Part shown: positions 26,020 to 34,708 of the stretch, one piece after another
Numbering within the stretch: position 1 is the first letter of the stretch
Layout: every line of letters starts with the position of its first letter
NCBI RefSeq assembly: GCF_007859395.1
Contig: NZ_VOHD01000008.1
Coordinates: 62,001-126,000, forward strand
Source of the DNA: Planomicrobium sp. CPCC 101110
GTDB lineage: Bacteria > Bacillota > Bacilli > Bacillales_A > Planococcaceae
Direction of reading: 5' to 3'
Length of the DNA stretch: 64,000 bases
Notes under the pieces: model-generated
The model's database searches: none
Seen by the model: only the letters and a program-made list of their open reading frames with translations
Told to the model about the DNA's origin: nothing
Translations under genes and position numbers: made by a program

Positions 26020-26184
26020 CTATCCTTTAAGCCTCTTGCATACTTCGGCATGGATGCCTTTGCTTCTCAACGCTTCTACAATTTGAAGTGACGTTTTTCT
26101 GTTCATCATGTTCCCTTCCTCCTCCACCGCTAATGAAACCAGGAAGGCTTTTCCCTTTGCTGTTTTGCAACGCGCCTTATCCAT
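26020..26184 (-). CDS. Small unknown protein (54 residues) upstream of relP
   Basis: An ORF beginning at ATG 26184 with GGGAGG ten bases upstream, ending 33 bases before relP on the same strand. The product is basic (MDKARCKTAKGKAFLVSL at the start, then a helix-like SLQIVEALRSKGIHAEVCKRLKG end). An internal ATG at 26109 has its own strong GGAGGAGGAAGGG site and would give a 29-residue form. I do not recognise a family. Two good start signals in one frame argue for coding, and a regulatory or leader role for relP is possible. Confidence 0.5.
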   Translation of the reverse strand: MDKARCKTAKGKAFLVSLAVEEEGNMMNRKTSLQIVEALRSKGIHAEVCKRLKG

Positions 26185-26333
26185 ATTTCATCAACCTCCC
26201 AATCCGCTTCATAGTTGTTTATACTTCCAGTCTAAAAGAAAAATATGAACAAAGTATTAACAGCGAGTGACAATAAGGTGAAGTTGCATTTCAAGGATTT
26301 CTAGAAGGGGCCAGTAATCCAATTGAGGGTAAA

Positions 26334-26364
26334 GCGCTCTTTCCGCTTCAAGCGGAAAGAGCGC
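26334..26364. repeat. Perfect 31-nt palindrome
   Basis: GCGCTCTTTCCGCTT, one base, then its exact complement. No T-run follows on either strand, so it is not a standard terminator. Confidence 0.6.
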
Positions 26365-26482
26365 TGCAGAAATTCCCGGCAGCTCCAAGCTGTATCAAGC
26401 ACAGCAGTACCAGGAGTATAAAATTATCCAGCACCGCTCCTTAAACCGCCTATTCATGGCATGGAAAAAGTTTTATAGTCCG

Positions 26483-26519
26483 CAGAAAACCTCCAAGGAA
26501 TCACCGGTTCCAAGGAGGC
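26483..26519 (-). terminator. Terminator of the ohr-ohrR-gpx operon
   Basis: Minus-strand stem CCTCC-GGAA / TTCC-GGAGG with a TT/TT internal loop, followed by TTTT, just after the gpx stop codon. Confidence 0.65.
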
Positions 26520-26532
26520 TTGTTAACTTCGC

Positions 26533-27012
26533 TTATTTGCTTTGCAACATTCTCTTGATATCTTTTTCGAACGATTCCGGCTTGTCTTTCGGGCCATACC
26601 TGCCAACCACATTTCCTTCTTGGTCAACCAGAAACTTTGTAAAGTTCCATTTGATCCTGCTGCCCAAAAAGCCTTTGCTGTTGTCCGTCAGGTACCGGAA
26701 CAACGGATGCGCGGCTTTGCCGTTCACATCAACTATGCCGTGCATGGGAAATGTAACGCCATAACTCATACGGCAAGCTTCGGCGGCTTCTTCTGCGTTT
26801 TTCAATTCCTGGCGGAACTGGTCAGAAGGAAAGCCTAGAACAACAAGGCCATCTTCTTTATAGTCCTGATATAACTTTTCCAAACTGTCAAATTGATTGC
26901 TGAGCCCGCATTTTGTCGCGGTGTTCACAATCAGCATCGGCTTGCCTTTGTATTCGCTCAACGAATACTCTTCCCCAGTCGCTTTGGGTACTTTGATGCC
27001 ATAAACATTCAT
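26533..27012 (-). CDS. Glutathione peroxidase-family thiol peroxidase
   Basis: A 159-residue peroxidase of the GPx/BsaA family. The catalytic C35 sits in NTATKCGLSNQ, with Q65 in FPSDQF and W122-N123 in KWNFTKFLVD. Bacillota enzymes of this kind are probably recycled by thioredoxin or bacillithiol rather than glutathione. I chose the ATG at 27012 with AAAGGGG upstream; the longer frame overlaps ohrR. It is the third gene of a peroxide-defence operon after ohr and ohrR, which suggests control by organic hydroperoxides. Confidence 0.92.
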   Translation of the reverse strand: MNVYGIKVPKATGEEYSLSEYKGKPMLIVNTATKCGLSNQFDSLEKLYQDYKEDGLVVLGFPSDQFRQELKNAEEAAEACRMSYGVTFPMHGIVDVNGKAAHPLFRYLTDNSKGFLGSRIKWNFTKFLVDQEGNVVGRYGPKDKPESFEKDIKRMLQSK

Positions 27013-27046
27013 GCTATTCTGCCCCTTTAGTTGAACCGGCGCAGCC

Positions 27047-27484
27047 TTATAAATCCATTTCTGCAAACGCCGTATTCAATTGTTTTAAATTCCGCATCAA
27101 TTCAAGTGCACCCATACCGATAAAGTTGCAGCTTATGACTTTGTCGTATATAGCCTGTTCGATCGGCTCCCTTTCACCCTGGGCTTTTTGCGTCAAAGAA
27201 ATCACATAGGCCCGTCTGTCTTCAGCCGACTGTTGTTTCGTCAAACGCCCCTGGGCAATCATCCGGCCGATAATCGGATTCAACGTACCGATTCCCAGTC
27301 CCAGCCGTTCCCCAATATCTTTTGTCAGCACATGATCTTCCTCCCATAATACAAGCAGAACCAAGTATTGGGGAAACGTCAAATTGAACGGCTCGAGTGT
27401 CCGTGCATATAATTTCGTGAAATTGCTCGATGCCTTATAAAGTTCAAAGCACAATTGCTGGTCGAGTTTTGTTGGCTGTGCCAT
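27047..27484 (-). CDS. ohrR: OhrR, organic hydroperoxide-sensing MarR-family repressor
   Basis: A 145-residue winged-helix repressor. The conserved sensing Cys is C12 in LDQQLCFELY, followed by the OhrR-type SSNFTKLYARTLEPFNLTFPQYLVLLVLWE; the wing carries SAEDRRAYVISLT. Oxidation of the Cys by organic peroxides releases DNA. I chose the ATG at 27484 with AGGTG upstream. It lies 23 bases downstream of ohr, in the same operon. The probable operator is the ATCGTGCACGAT palindrome upstream of ohr, so the operon would be autoregulated. Confidence 0.93.
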   Translation of the reverse strand: MAQPTKLDQQLCFELYKASSNFTKLYARTLEPFNLTFPQYLVLLVLWEEDHVLTKDIGERLGLGIGTLNPIIGRMIAQGRLTKQQSAEDRRAYVISLTQKAQGEREPIEQAIYDKVISCNFIGMGALELMRNLKQLNTAFAEMDL

Positions 27485-27507
27485 GGGAATCACACCTATA
27501 CAATAGT

Positions 27508-27927
27508 TTATAAAACGACGATTTCAACTTCGATTGAATCTTTGACTGCCTTGGAGTACGGGCAATGCTGATGCGCTTTATGCACATACTCTTTCTTTTT
27601 CCCATCGTCCAAGCCCCAAATACGGACTTCGAGTTTGGCTGACAGTTTCACGCCTCCATGATCTTTGTCTCCAACCAAAGCGATCGTCGCTTTGACTTCG
27701 CTTTTTTCCACTACGACTCCATCCTGTTCCAGCACCATTTCCAATGCACTGTTAAAGCAGGCACTGTAACCAGCTGCAAACAATTGTTCCGGATTGGTGG
27801 CTGTAGTCGCATCGCCGCCAAGTGCTTTCGGCTTTGCCACATCCAAGTAGAAAATATTGTCCTCCGAATAGACCGCTCCCTGTCTTCCTCCAGTATTGAT
27901 GACCGTTGTTTCATAAAGTGATTTCAT
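27508..27927 (-). CDS. ohr: Ohr, organic hydroperoxide resistance peroxidase
   Basis: A 139-residue OsmC/Ohr-family enzyme that reduces fatty-acid and other organic peroxides. The two redox Cys residues are C57 in GYSACFNSAL and C122 in HCPYSKAV; R15 in GGRQG and E47 in NPEQLF complete the active site. It is the first gene of the operon with ohrR and gpx. GGAAGGAAG precedes the ATG. Confidence 0.95.
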   Translation of the reverse strand: MKSLYETTVINTGGRQGAVYSEDNIFYLDVAKPKALGGDATTATNPEQLFAAGYSACFNSALEMVLEQDGVVVEKSEVKATIALVGDKDHGGVKLSAKLEVRIWGLDDGKKKEYVHKAHQHCPYSKAVKDSIEVEIVVL

Positions 27928-27952
27928 AAGTAACTTCCTTCCGAATAATTAT

Positions 27953-27964
27953 ATCGTGCACGAT
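27953..27964. promoter_or_regulatory. Candidate OhrR operator
   Basis: The perfect 12-bp palindrome ATCGTGCACGAT overlaps a TATAAT box upstream of ohr, the expected place for repressor binding. The sequence differs from the B. subtilis OhrR operator, so the assignment is by position. Confidence 0.4.
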
Positions 27965-28022
27965 GCAAACTTTATCCTATATCCCACCCGATGTAAAGAA
28001 TAGTGCTTAGTTCATTTTCAAA

Positions 28023-28052
28023 CAAAAAAACTGCCATAAGGGCAGCTTTTTC
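28023..28052 (-). terminator. Intrinsic terminator
   Basis: Stem AGCTGCC, loop, GGCAGT with a T-run on the minus strand (A-run on plus), between ohr and the next upstream gene. Confidence 0.75.
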
Positions 28053-28109
28053 AAAAAACAAGCTATATCGCACAGTAAAAAGAGGCTGCCCAAAAACCTT
28101 TGGAGCCGT

Positions 28110-28433
28110 TCATTTCAACTGTACTCGTTTTTTCGTTTGATAGATTGGAGTCAAGAAATACAGTTCTCTATGGCAAACAGCGGAGACTCTCAGCAGTTCG
28201 AGAAAAATGTTTTCCGATATCAAGTACGTATGCATACTATTGTGCATCCCTTGAAGTTTCCCGCTCGCTTGCTCCCACTTCACTTCCTCGATTTCCACCC
28301 AGGTAGTCTTTGTCTTAGCGGCAGTTTTGACGAGCAGTCTCGCAAATAAAGTGATATATACCGTGCCTTCTTCTACATAGGTGTCTTTTACCCGAGTGAA
28401 ATAATAAGATCTTCCTTTTACAAATAAGGACAT
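28110..28433 (-). CDS. Unknown small protein
   Basis: A 107-residue protein that I do not recognise. The first 60 residues alternate in a beta-like pattern (RSYYFTRVKDTYVEEGTVYI), and the protein is moderately basic with no signal peptide or membrane segment. GGGAGGAG lies about 10 bases before the ATG and a terminator follows. Probably a real single-gene unit of unknown function. Confidence 0.65.
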   Translation of the reverse strand: MSLFVKGRSYYFTRVKDTYVEEGTVYITLFARLLVKTAAKTKTTWVEIEEVKWEQASGKLQGMHNSMHTYLISENIFLELLRVSAVCHRELYFLTPIYQTKKRVQLK

Positions 28434-28626
28434 CTGGCTGTTCTCCTCCCAGTCTGCAGTTTTTCCTGAAACAGCAATCCAAAGGGGCCTGCCGGCTTAG
28501 CCGCTGCCTTTATGCTATGCAGACCTGGACAACAGAGAAGGCAGTGATTGTGAAAACGATTTCTTCTATGTATTAAGAATAACGGTACACGTGCCCTTCT
28601 TTACCATTGACGCAAAATGGTCCCGG

Positions 28627-29367
28627 TTAATTGGTTTGTTCTTCTTGCTGGTTCTCTGCTCCTTCAACTAAAGCATTATTAGGTTTCAATATAAATACGA
28701 TATACCCTAAATCATCATCAAAGTCCCAGTCCAAAAAAGTTTCAGATATGAGCCGGTTTAAAACAGGTTCAAATTCAATCTCCCCCAGTACTTTTTGTTC
28801 CAATTGCCATTTTGCTTGTTTCAATTCTTCTGTATGGCCATGCCTGATCAATTCCTTCTCGATCGGCAGCAGGAAATTGGAGCGGCGGACAAGTATTGTA
28901 CGGTTGTCCAGCCAATATGTTTCTTGTTCTTCAGGAGCTTTTTCGGAAAGAATACTGGCTTTGATCAATTGTTCCTGAAATTTCTTCTCGTTAAATCCAT
29001 CGGGCCATTTGAATTTGCTTTTATCAACTTCTTCATCGATAACACCTATGACAATGCCGGTTTTCTTCTGCAGGTTCCAATCCGAGTAAACCTCATTCAA
29101 TTCCAGTTCACCAATGCTTTTAAGTTCCTGGATAACTTCTTCTTTCATATTGTCCATTAACATATCCCGGGTTTCCAAGACACGCCGCTCCTCATTTTGC
29201 TGAAGGAGAAACTTTTCCATCGGTGTAATGAAGCCGCGAAAGTGGATGGTGATAAACGGGCGGCTGATGGTGACATGGACTGAAGTAGGGCCTTTGCCGA
29301 AATAAGTGCGCATCAAAGCTGAAATATAAGAGCCTACTTCTTTTTGCGGTTTCTTTTCCAGTTTCAT
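28627..29367 (-). CDS. DUF2294 / MpsC-family protein with two repeats
   Basis: A 246-residue cytoplasmic protein with two copies of DUF2294 (about 5-115 and 125-235). Each copy carries the family pattern, e.g. GKGPTSVHVTISRPFITIHF in the first, and the helix with FL(L)-P(M/I)EK, seen as ITPMEKFLLQ and LLPIEKELIR. The family is also called MpsC after a component linked to the Na+/membrane potential MpsABC system in Staphylococcus. No mpsA or mpsB gene is nearby, so the role here is open. GGGAGG precedes the ATG. Confidence 0.85.
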   Translation of the reverse strand: MKLEKKPQKEVGSYISALMRTYFGKGPTSVHVTISRPFITIHFRGFITPMEKFLLQQNEERRVLETRDMLMDNMKEEVIQELKSIGELELNEVYSDWNLQKKTGIVIGVIDEEVDKSKFKWPDGFNEKKFQEQLIKASILSEKAPEEQETYWLDNRTILVRRSNFLLPIEKELIRHGHTEELKQAKWQLEQKVLGEIEFEPVLNRLISETFLDWDFDDDLGYIVFILKPNNALVEGAENQQEEQTN

Positions 29368-29717
29368 CTGAGACCTCCCTTCCTTGCTGAAATCTTCTGT
29401 TCAATTGCGTTTTTCCCCCACGAGCCGTTCCAAGAAAGCAAAAAAAGCCGAAAAGAGCCCCCTTTCCGGGAATTCTTTTCGGCTTTGTTAGCAGCTCTAT
29501 AGTCTGTAACACTTCACCATTTATCGTGTAATGTATTTCCATATAGGTTATTGTGCGTAAGGAAACGCAGATTGAAGATTCATTGATAGACCAATTTGGA
29601 AACTCTATTGTTTTCCAAGTAAGTTCATTATACATGACTGGATTACAGAAGGGCAAGCTAGAAAAATCTCTTTGAGCATGCCAAGGAATAGCCTTTCGGC
29701 AGCCCATAGCGTACCAC
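29368..29717. other. Gene-free stretch after the GH65 gene
   Basis: It holds the terminator of the alpha-glucoside operon at 29440-29486. An open frame across 29486-29764 has no start signal and no recognisable motif, so I do not call a gene. No beta-phosphoglucomutase gene, the usual partner, is present. Confidence 0.6.
29440..29486 (-). terminator. Terminator of the alpha-glucoside operon
   Basis: Stem AAAGCCGAAAAG and its complement, with the T-run on the minus strand. Confidence 0.8.
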
Positions 29718-31991
29718 TCAGGGCACTTCCACTTCGCTTCCGCTTTCCAGATGCAGCTCTTCACCGTTATGGGAGATGGTCAGCCCTTCTCCTTCGACAA
29801 CTGTATAAACGGTCGCTTCTCTGGTTTTGTGGATTTTCAGCAGACGCCCTTGGTAGAGCAAGCGGAATTCCAGTGAATTCCATTCTGCCGGCAGGTCGGG
29901 TGCCAGGGACAATCCGCTTTCTTTCAAGCGCAAGCCTGCAAATCCATAGACGATGCCAAGCCAAGTGCCCCCCATATTAGCCATATGCAAACCATCTTTT
30001 GTGTTTTTATGGGTGTTGTCCAAGTCAAGACGGGCTGTTTCATTGAAATAATCATAAGCTTTTTCTTGATAACCGAGTTTTGAAGCCATGATGCTATGGA
30101 CACAGGACGACAGCGAAGAATCATGCGTCGTGATTTGTTCATAATAATCATAGGAATTTTTGATGGTTTCAAAATCCTGTTCATCTTCCAGGAGAAAATG
30201 GGCGAGCACTGTGTCCGCCTGTTTTAATACTTGATACCGATATAAAGTCAGTGGGTGGTAATTCAATAACAATGGGAATTTGGAAGAAGGCGTGTTTTTC
30301 AAATCCCAGCGGGCCTTTTGCAAAAAGCTGTCGTCTTGGGCGTTGATGCCGAGCGTTTCGTCATATGGCAAATACATGCTGTCTCCTGCGCTTTGCCAAA
30401 TGCCCACTTCGGTTTCTGCCAGCTTCAGGCGGCTTGCCAACTGATGCAGGCGGTCGCTGTCCGCTTCTTTCAGCAATTCATAAACTTTCGCCGCCCACAG
30501 CAGATTGTGCTTAGCCATCGCATTCGTGTAGTAGTTATTATTGACGATGCAGGTATATTCGTCCGGTCCTGTAACCGAGTCGATCCGGAACCGGCCATTG
30601 TGCATGTGGCCGGCATCCGCCCATAAGCGGGCCGTTTCGAACAGCACTTCCGCCATATAGTCCTTCACGAACTCTACATCTTTTGTCGCCAAATAATACT
30701 GGATATAGCTATATGCGATGTCCGCACTGATATGGTATTGAGCCGTCCCGGCCGGAAAAAATGCGGAGCTTTCCGAACCCGTAATGGTCCGCCAGGGAAA
30801 TAACGCCCCTTGCCCATGCCCCATTTCTTTCGCCCGCTGCTTTGCACTGCCTAAAATCGAATGCCGGTGCAGCAGCAGGTTTTTGGCGATTTCCGGATTG
30901 GTCATCAAAAAGACCGGAAAAATATAAATTTCTGTGTCCCAGAAATAGTGGCCTTCATAGCCTTCACCTGATAATCCTTTGGCAGAGATATTGCTGGCTG
31001 TATCTTTCCCCACTGATTGTAAAAGCTGGTACAAGTTGAATCGGATTCCTTCTTGGACCCGCTCATCACCATCAATTGCTATGTCCGAAACCTTCCAGTA
31101 GTTGTCCAAGTAAACCCTTTGTTCATCAAGGAGCTCCTCGAAGCTTCGGCTTTGCACTTGTTGAAGAATTCCGAGCGCTGCCTCTACTACGTTCTCCCCG
31201 TGCCGCAAAGTATCGGTGTAGACATTGAATTTGGTAAAGCGGACAGGCTCCGCGCCTTCGCAATCATAAATTTCTTCTATGCTTGAATCAGTGAGCTTGC
31301 TGTCGTATGTATACTTTTCCGCTTTGACGGCAGAGGAAGAAATACAGGCCACCTCAAGGTTTGTCGTGTAAGTTGTATCTTTCACGATACTGAAGCGGTC
31401 CTCTTGCCGAACTTCTGTAACATGAAGGCGTTTTGCATGTCCTGATGCAAGTCGGGGATCTTCTTTATCGACATAGTTCGAAACGTCGCCATCGACTGCG
31501 GAAACGAACCTTATTTGCCCGACAGGAGTAATCGCTTCAACTTTAATGTCCATAGCAAACAACTCTCTTGTCGTGAACGAAACAAGCCGCTTGAAAAGAA
31601 TCTTCACCTCTTTGCCTTGCGGGGATTTCCAATGGACGATGCGCTCCGCAAAACCGGAATCCATGTGCAAGCTGCGTTCACAGAAAAGGACTTCTCCTTC
31701 AAACAGCGAAAAAAGCTCCCCATCCAGGTAAATCCGTACCGTCTGCGCATCAATGACATTCAATATTTTTTGCTGCGTTCCTGGAAATCCGTAAAGCTTT
31801 TCTCCATAGGAGATGTCCGTTTCATCATGAAAAGCGTTAATATAGGCGCCTCGAATGGATTTAAAGCCTTCCTTATATCCTTCTTCAAAATTCCCTCTGA
31901 TTCCCAGATAGCCGTTTCCTAAAGACAAGAGGCTTTCGTTTACCAGCAGGTTTTGATTGTCCAGTTCAAACTTCGTCAATTTCCAGGACAT
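29718..31991 (-). CDS. GH65 alpha-glucoside phosphorylase (disaccharide phosphorylase)
   Basis: A 757-residue inverting phosphorylase that splits an alpha-linked glucose disaccharide with phosphate into beta-glucose 1-phosphate and a second sugar. The N-terminal beta-sandwich (about 1-260) precedes an (alpha/alpha)6 barrel and a C-terminal beta domain. Marks include LVNESLLSLGNGYLGIRG at the start, FWDTEIYIFP, and the general acid E478 in VTGPDEY. The loop SESSAFFPAGTAQYHI differs from the HNEWE-type loop of maltose phosphorylase, so kojibiose, nigerose or trehalose is as likely as maltose. It starts within the last codons of the lacI-type gene (26-nt overlap), with AAAGGAG upstream, as the last gene of the operon. 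Confidence 0.9.
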   Translation of the reverse strand: MSWKLTKFELDNQNLLVNESLLSLGNGYLGIRGNFEEGYKEGFKSIRGAYINAFHDETDISYGEKLYGFPGTQQKILNVIDAQTVRIYLDGELFSLFEGEVLFCERSLHMDSGFAERIVHWKSPQGKEVKILFKRLVSFTTRELFAMDIKVEAITPVGQIRFVSAVDGDVSNYVDKEDPRLASGHAKRLHVTEVRQEDRFSIVKDTTYTTNLEVACISSSAVKAEKYTYDSKLTDSSIEEIYDCEGAEPVRFTKFNVYTDTLRHGENVVEAALGILQQVQSRSFEELLDEQRVYLDNYWKVSDIAIDGDERVQEGIRFNLYQLLQSVGKDTASNISAKGLSGEGYEGHYFWDTEIYIFPVFLMTNPEIAKNLLLHRHSILGSAKQRAKEMGHGQGALFPWRTITGSESSAFFPAGTAQYHISADIAYSYIQYYLATKDVEFVKDYMAEVLFETARLWADAGHMHNGRFRIDSVTGPDEYTCIVNNNYYTNAMAKHNLLWAAKVYELLKEADSDRLHQLASRLKLAETEVGIWQSAGDSMYLPYDETLGINAQDDSFLQKARWDLKNTPSSKFPLLLNYHPLTLYRYQVLKQADTVLAHFLLEDEQDFETIKNSYDYYEQITTHDSSLSSCVHSIMASKLGYQEKAYDYFNETARLDLDNTHKNTKDGLHMANMGGTWLGIVYGFAGLRLKESGLSLAPDLPAEWNSLEFRLLYQGRLLKIHKTREATVYTVVEGEGLTISHNGEELHLESGSEVEVP

Positions 31992-33060
31992 TTTCCTTCA
32001 ACTCCTTTCCTGTTTCAAATCCCCTTTGTCCAAGCATCCGGCCACTCGGCAAAGTTTTTACGCTTTCCCTCGCCATCAATTGGTGGTTGACCCAAATATG
32101 CTGGCGTTCCAATCTGCTTTCTTTTATGTCTTGAAGCAAACGGGCGGCCACTCTCCCGATTTCGACGAAATCCTGTTTGATGGTCGTAAGAGGGGGCTGG
32201 ATAAAGCTGCTGAAGATCAAATCGTCAAACCCGGTTACGGATATATCTTCAGGTATGCGATGGCCTGCTTCTTTTATCGCTTTTACAGCGCCAAAAGCCA
32301 TCAAATCACTGAAGCAGAAAAAAGCCGTCGGCTGTTTTTTCTTCAAAAATGATTTGCATATCTTGTATGCCGCCTCTTCGGAAAAATCGGCATCCAAAAC
32401 ATCCACATCACCCAATTTCATGCCATAAGCATGCAAAGCCTCTTCCAAACCTTTCATCCGTTCCTTATTCACATATGTTTCTTTCGTTCCGCTGACCACA
32501 ACAAGTTTCCGGTGATTCTGCTCCAGCAAGTAAAGCGCCATTTCTTTGCTGGCTTGGGCGTTATTGATGGAGACGCTGCCGATCAAGCCGTTTTCCGTTT
32601 CCGTCATGATATCGAGTACAACACATGGAATATCGGTATCGATCAATTCTTTGTAATATTGATCATCCGTCCGGATCCCTTGCAGGATCGCCCCCCCGAT
32701 ATTGCGCTCCCGGCAATACTGGACATAGCTTTGCTGCTTCTGCTTTTGTGAATCTATAAGATTGATGGACAATTCAAAGCGGCTTTCCGAAATCTCCCGG
32801 TATACCCCTTTGAATATGTCGAACGCATTATTGTCTTTTTCGTTATCATTCAAAACACCCGACGATATCAACCCAAACGTCATCTGTTTTTTTGAAGATA
32901 AATTTTTCGCTACGATATTAGGCGTGTAATTCAATTCTTTTGCGACAGCAAAAATGCGCTGGCGTGTTTCTTCGCTTACATCCACATAATTGTTATATGT
33001 TTTTGAAACTACACTGATGGATACACCGGCTTTTTTGGCAACATCTTTAATAGTGGCCAT
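31966..33060 (-). CDS. LacI-family transcriptional regulator
   Basis: A 364-residue repressor: helix-turn-helix and hinge helix at 1-58 (MATIKDVAKKAGVSISVVSKTYNN, then LNYTPNIVAKNLSSKK), followed by a periplasmic-binding-protein-like sensing domain. It lies in the middle of the alpha-glucoside operon, between the DUF624 gene and the first GH65 gene, so it probably controls the locus in response to the sugar or its phosphate. Candidate operators are the near-palindrome ATTTACCGATAAAT just upstream and the perfect palindrome at 39448-39467. The C-terminus is about 20 residues longer than usual and overlaps the next gene. Confidence 0.92.
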   Translation of the reverse strand: MATIKDVAKKAGVSISVVSKTYNNYVDVSEETRQRIFAVAKELNYTPNIVAKNLSSKKQMTFGLISSGVLNDNEKDNNAFDIFKGVYREISESRFELSINLIDSQKQKQQSYVQYCRERNIGGAILQGIRTDDQYYKELIDTDIPCVVLDIMTETENGLIGSVSINNAQASKEMALYLLEQNHRKLVVVSGTKETYVNKERMKGLEEALHAYGMKLGDVDVLDADFSEEAAYKICKSFLKKKQPTAFFCFSDLMAFGAVKAIKEAGHRIPEDISVTGFDDLIFSSFIQPPLTTIKQDFVEIGRVAARLLQDIKESRLERQHIWVNHQLMARESVKTLPSGRMLGQRGFETGKELKENVLEIDEV

Positions 33061-33100
33061 AGTCTACTTCACATCCTGAAAAATGATAACTACAAAAAAC

Positions 33101-33114
33101 ATTTACCGATAAAT
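33101..33114. promoter_or_regulatory. Candidate LacI-type operator
   Basis: ATTTACCGATAAAT is symmetric at six of seven positions and lies about 40-50 bases before the lacI-type start codon, in the short gap after the DUF624 gene. Confidence 0.4.
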
Positions 33115-33138
33115 ATCGCTTGGCTCATTGCGGGCAAA

Positions 33139-33843
33139 TCATATTTCTTTGCTGTCCAATGCTTTTTTCTCCACTTTCAAAGTGAATCGATAAAAAGCCA
33201 AAAAAGAAAGAAAAGCGCTGATCGTGCCTGCAAAAAGCGGCAATAAAAACAAAAGCTCAGTAGCACTTACATAAAAAAGCGAGAAGTTGCTGAACAGGAT
33301 GAAGAGACTTAGCAATGGATTTCCTACTGTGATGAAAAAAGCATTCCTCATTAGCGCTTTGTTTTGCATTTGGTAATGGGCGCCCAAAGAAAGGAAGTTG
33401 ATGGTAAAAACGAACAGGATCAATCCGATGACGGCAAATGCTGTACGCAATAAGTCGATTCCGTTCTTAACAAAAGTGAAATCCACAATCCAAACTAACC
33501 AGATGGCCATCAATACCAGCCCTGAAGCAAAGCTTTTTCTATAGTTGTCTTTTAAATGCGAGAAATACGCTTTCGTCAGGGAAGATTGATCTTTTTTCAG
33601 GATCCATTCCCGGACAGTCGCAAACATTGCAGCTGTGCTGGGAAAAAACAAACCCGGCAGTAAAATCACAAGCGGCAGCAAATAAATCAATGCGCCGCTT
33701 TCTGAATCCCCAAGAAAAATACTGCTGATCGTAAAGAAAACTGGAATATTGAGGACAAACCAAAAAATATTGATGACAGAAAAACGCATGATCCATTCAG
33801 TGGCAATGTATAAAGTTTCCGTTAGGCCTGATGCGTCACGCAT
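33139..33843 (-). CDS. DUF624 (YesL-like) membrane protein
   Basis: A 234-residue protein with about five or six membrane segments. The order GLTETLYIATEWIMRFSVINIFWFVLNIPVFF and the later FPSTAAMFATVREWI fit DUF624/YesL, a family common in carbohydrate operons of Bacilli, usually beside ABC permeases. Its function is unknown; it may assist the transporter or sensing. I chose the ATG at 33843 with AGGAGGG upstream rather than the longer frame that overlaps the permease gene. Confidence 0.88.
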   Translation of the reverse strand: MRDASGLTETLYIATEWIMRFSVINIFWFVLNIPVFFTISSIFLGDSESGALIYLLPLVILLPGLFFPSTAAMFATVREWILKKDQSSLTKAYFSHLKDNYRKSFASGLVLMAIWLVWIVDFTFVKNGIDLLRTAFAVIGLILFVFTINFLSLGAHYQMQNKALMRNAFFITVGNPLLSLFILFSNFSLFYVSATELLFLLPLFAGTISAFLSFLAFYRFTLKVEKKALDSKEI

Positions 33844-33868
33844 ATCGTTCCCTCCTGCAAGAATCGGT

Positions 33869-34708
33869 TCACTTGACCGCTCCTTCTCCAATTCCTTTAA
33901 TGATGTGTTTTTGTGCAAGTGCATAGAAGATAATCACCGGAATAATCGTCAAAGTCAGGCCGGCCATTGCGAGATTCCATTGAATCGAGAATTCGCCAAA
34001 GAAATAGAACGTTGATAACGGAATTGTTCTTAGGTCCACATCGATAAGCGTCAAAGAAGGCAGCAGGAAGTCATTCCATATGCTGATAACATTCAAGATC
34101 ATCACTGTCGCAGTAATCGGTTTCAACATCGGGAATATGATTCTCCAGAAGACGCCAAACTTTGAAGCGCCGTCAATTGTTGCAGCTTCCTCAAGCGTTA
34201 TGGGAATCGATTTGATGAAGCCGTGGTAAAGGAATACCGAAAGGCTGGCATGGAAGCCGACATTCATGAAAATAAGCCCTTCGCGTGTGTTGTACATCGG
34301 AATATTCAAATTGCTCGTTATCGAGCTCATAAATTGCATAAGCGGCATCATGAGGGTCTGGAAAGGAATCAGCATCGTTGCGATAAAAGTCATGAAAATG
34401 ATGGTGCTCCATTTGCCTCCGGTCCGCACGAGCATCCAGGCGGTCATGGAAGACAAAACCACGATGATAATGACGGAAAGGATGGTTACGTAAAGCGAAT
34501 TGGCGATAGCGCTAAGGAAATTCATTTTTTCCATCGCTTCCATGTAATATTGGAGACTAAAAGAAGATGGCAGTGACAGGGCATTATCATATAGTTCCTG
34601 ACGGTCTTTGAAGGAGTTGACAAAAATGATGTAGATAGGAGACAAAAAGACAATTGCAAGAAGGACGAGCAAAATCTCCTTTGAATACCCAAATAGCTTC
34701 CGCATCAC
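33869..34708 (-). CDS. Carbohydrate ABC transporter permease, MalG-type
   Basis: A 279-residue inner-membrane permease with six helices. The EAA loop that docks the ATPase reads EEAATIDGASKFGVFWRIIFPMLKP (only the first part of the motif matters: EAA-X3-G). It belongs to the CUT1 family with MalG/MsmG. It starts 4 bases inside the end of the upstream permease gene (ATGA), so translation is coupled. No ATPase gene is present in the locus, so a shared MsmX-type ATPase from elsewhere is expected. Confidence 0.93.
   Translation of the reverse strand: MMRKLFGYSKEILLVLLAIVFLSPIYIIFVNSFKDRQELYDNALSLPSSFSLQYYMEAMEKMNFLSAIANSLYVTILSVIIIVVLSSMTAWMLVRTGGKWSTIIFMTFIATMLIPFQTLMMPLMQFMSSITSNLNIPMYNTREGLIFMNVGFHASLSVFLYHGFIKSIPITLEEAATIDGASKFGVFWRIIFPMLKPITATVMILNVISIWNDFLLPSLTLIDVDLRTIPLSTFYFFGEFSIQWNLAMAGLTLTIIPVIIFYALAQKHIIKGIGEGAVK

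Larger units (their letters stand above)
26185..26532. other. Gene-free stretch upstream of the small relP-linked ORF
   Basis: No convincing ORF. It holds A/T-rich sequence that probably carries the promoter for the small ORF and relP, a perfect 31-nt palindrome at 26334-26364, and the terminator of the gpx gene at its right end. Confidence 0.6.

Noticed and set aside
29192-29764. 192-codon minus-strand frame beside the GH65 gene
   Set aside because: It overlaps the MpsC-family gene and the GH65 end in other frames, includes the operon terminator, and has no ribosome binding site or family motif.
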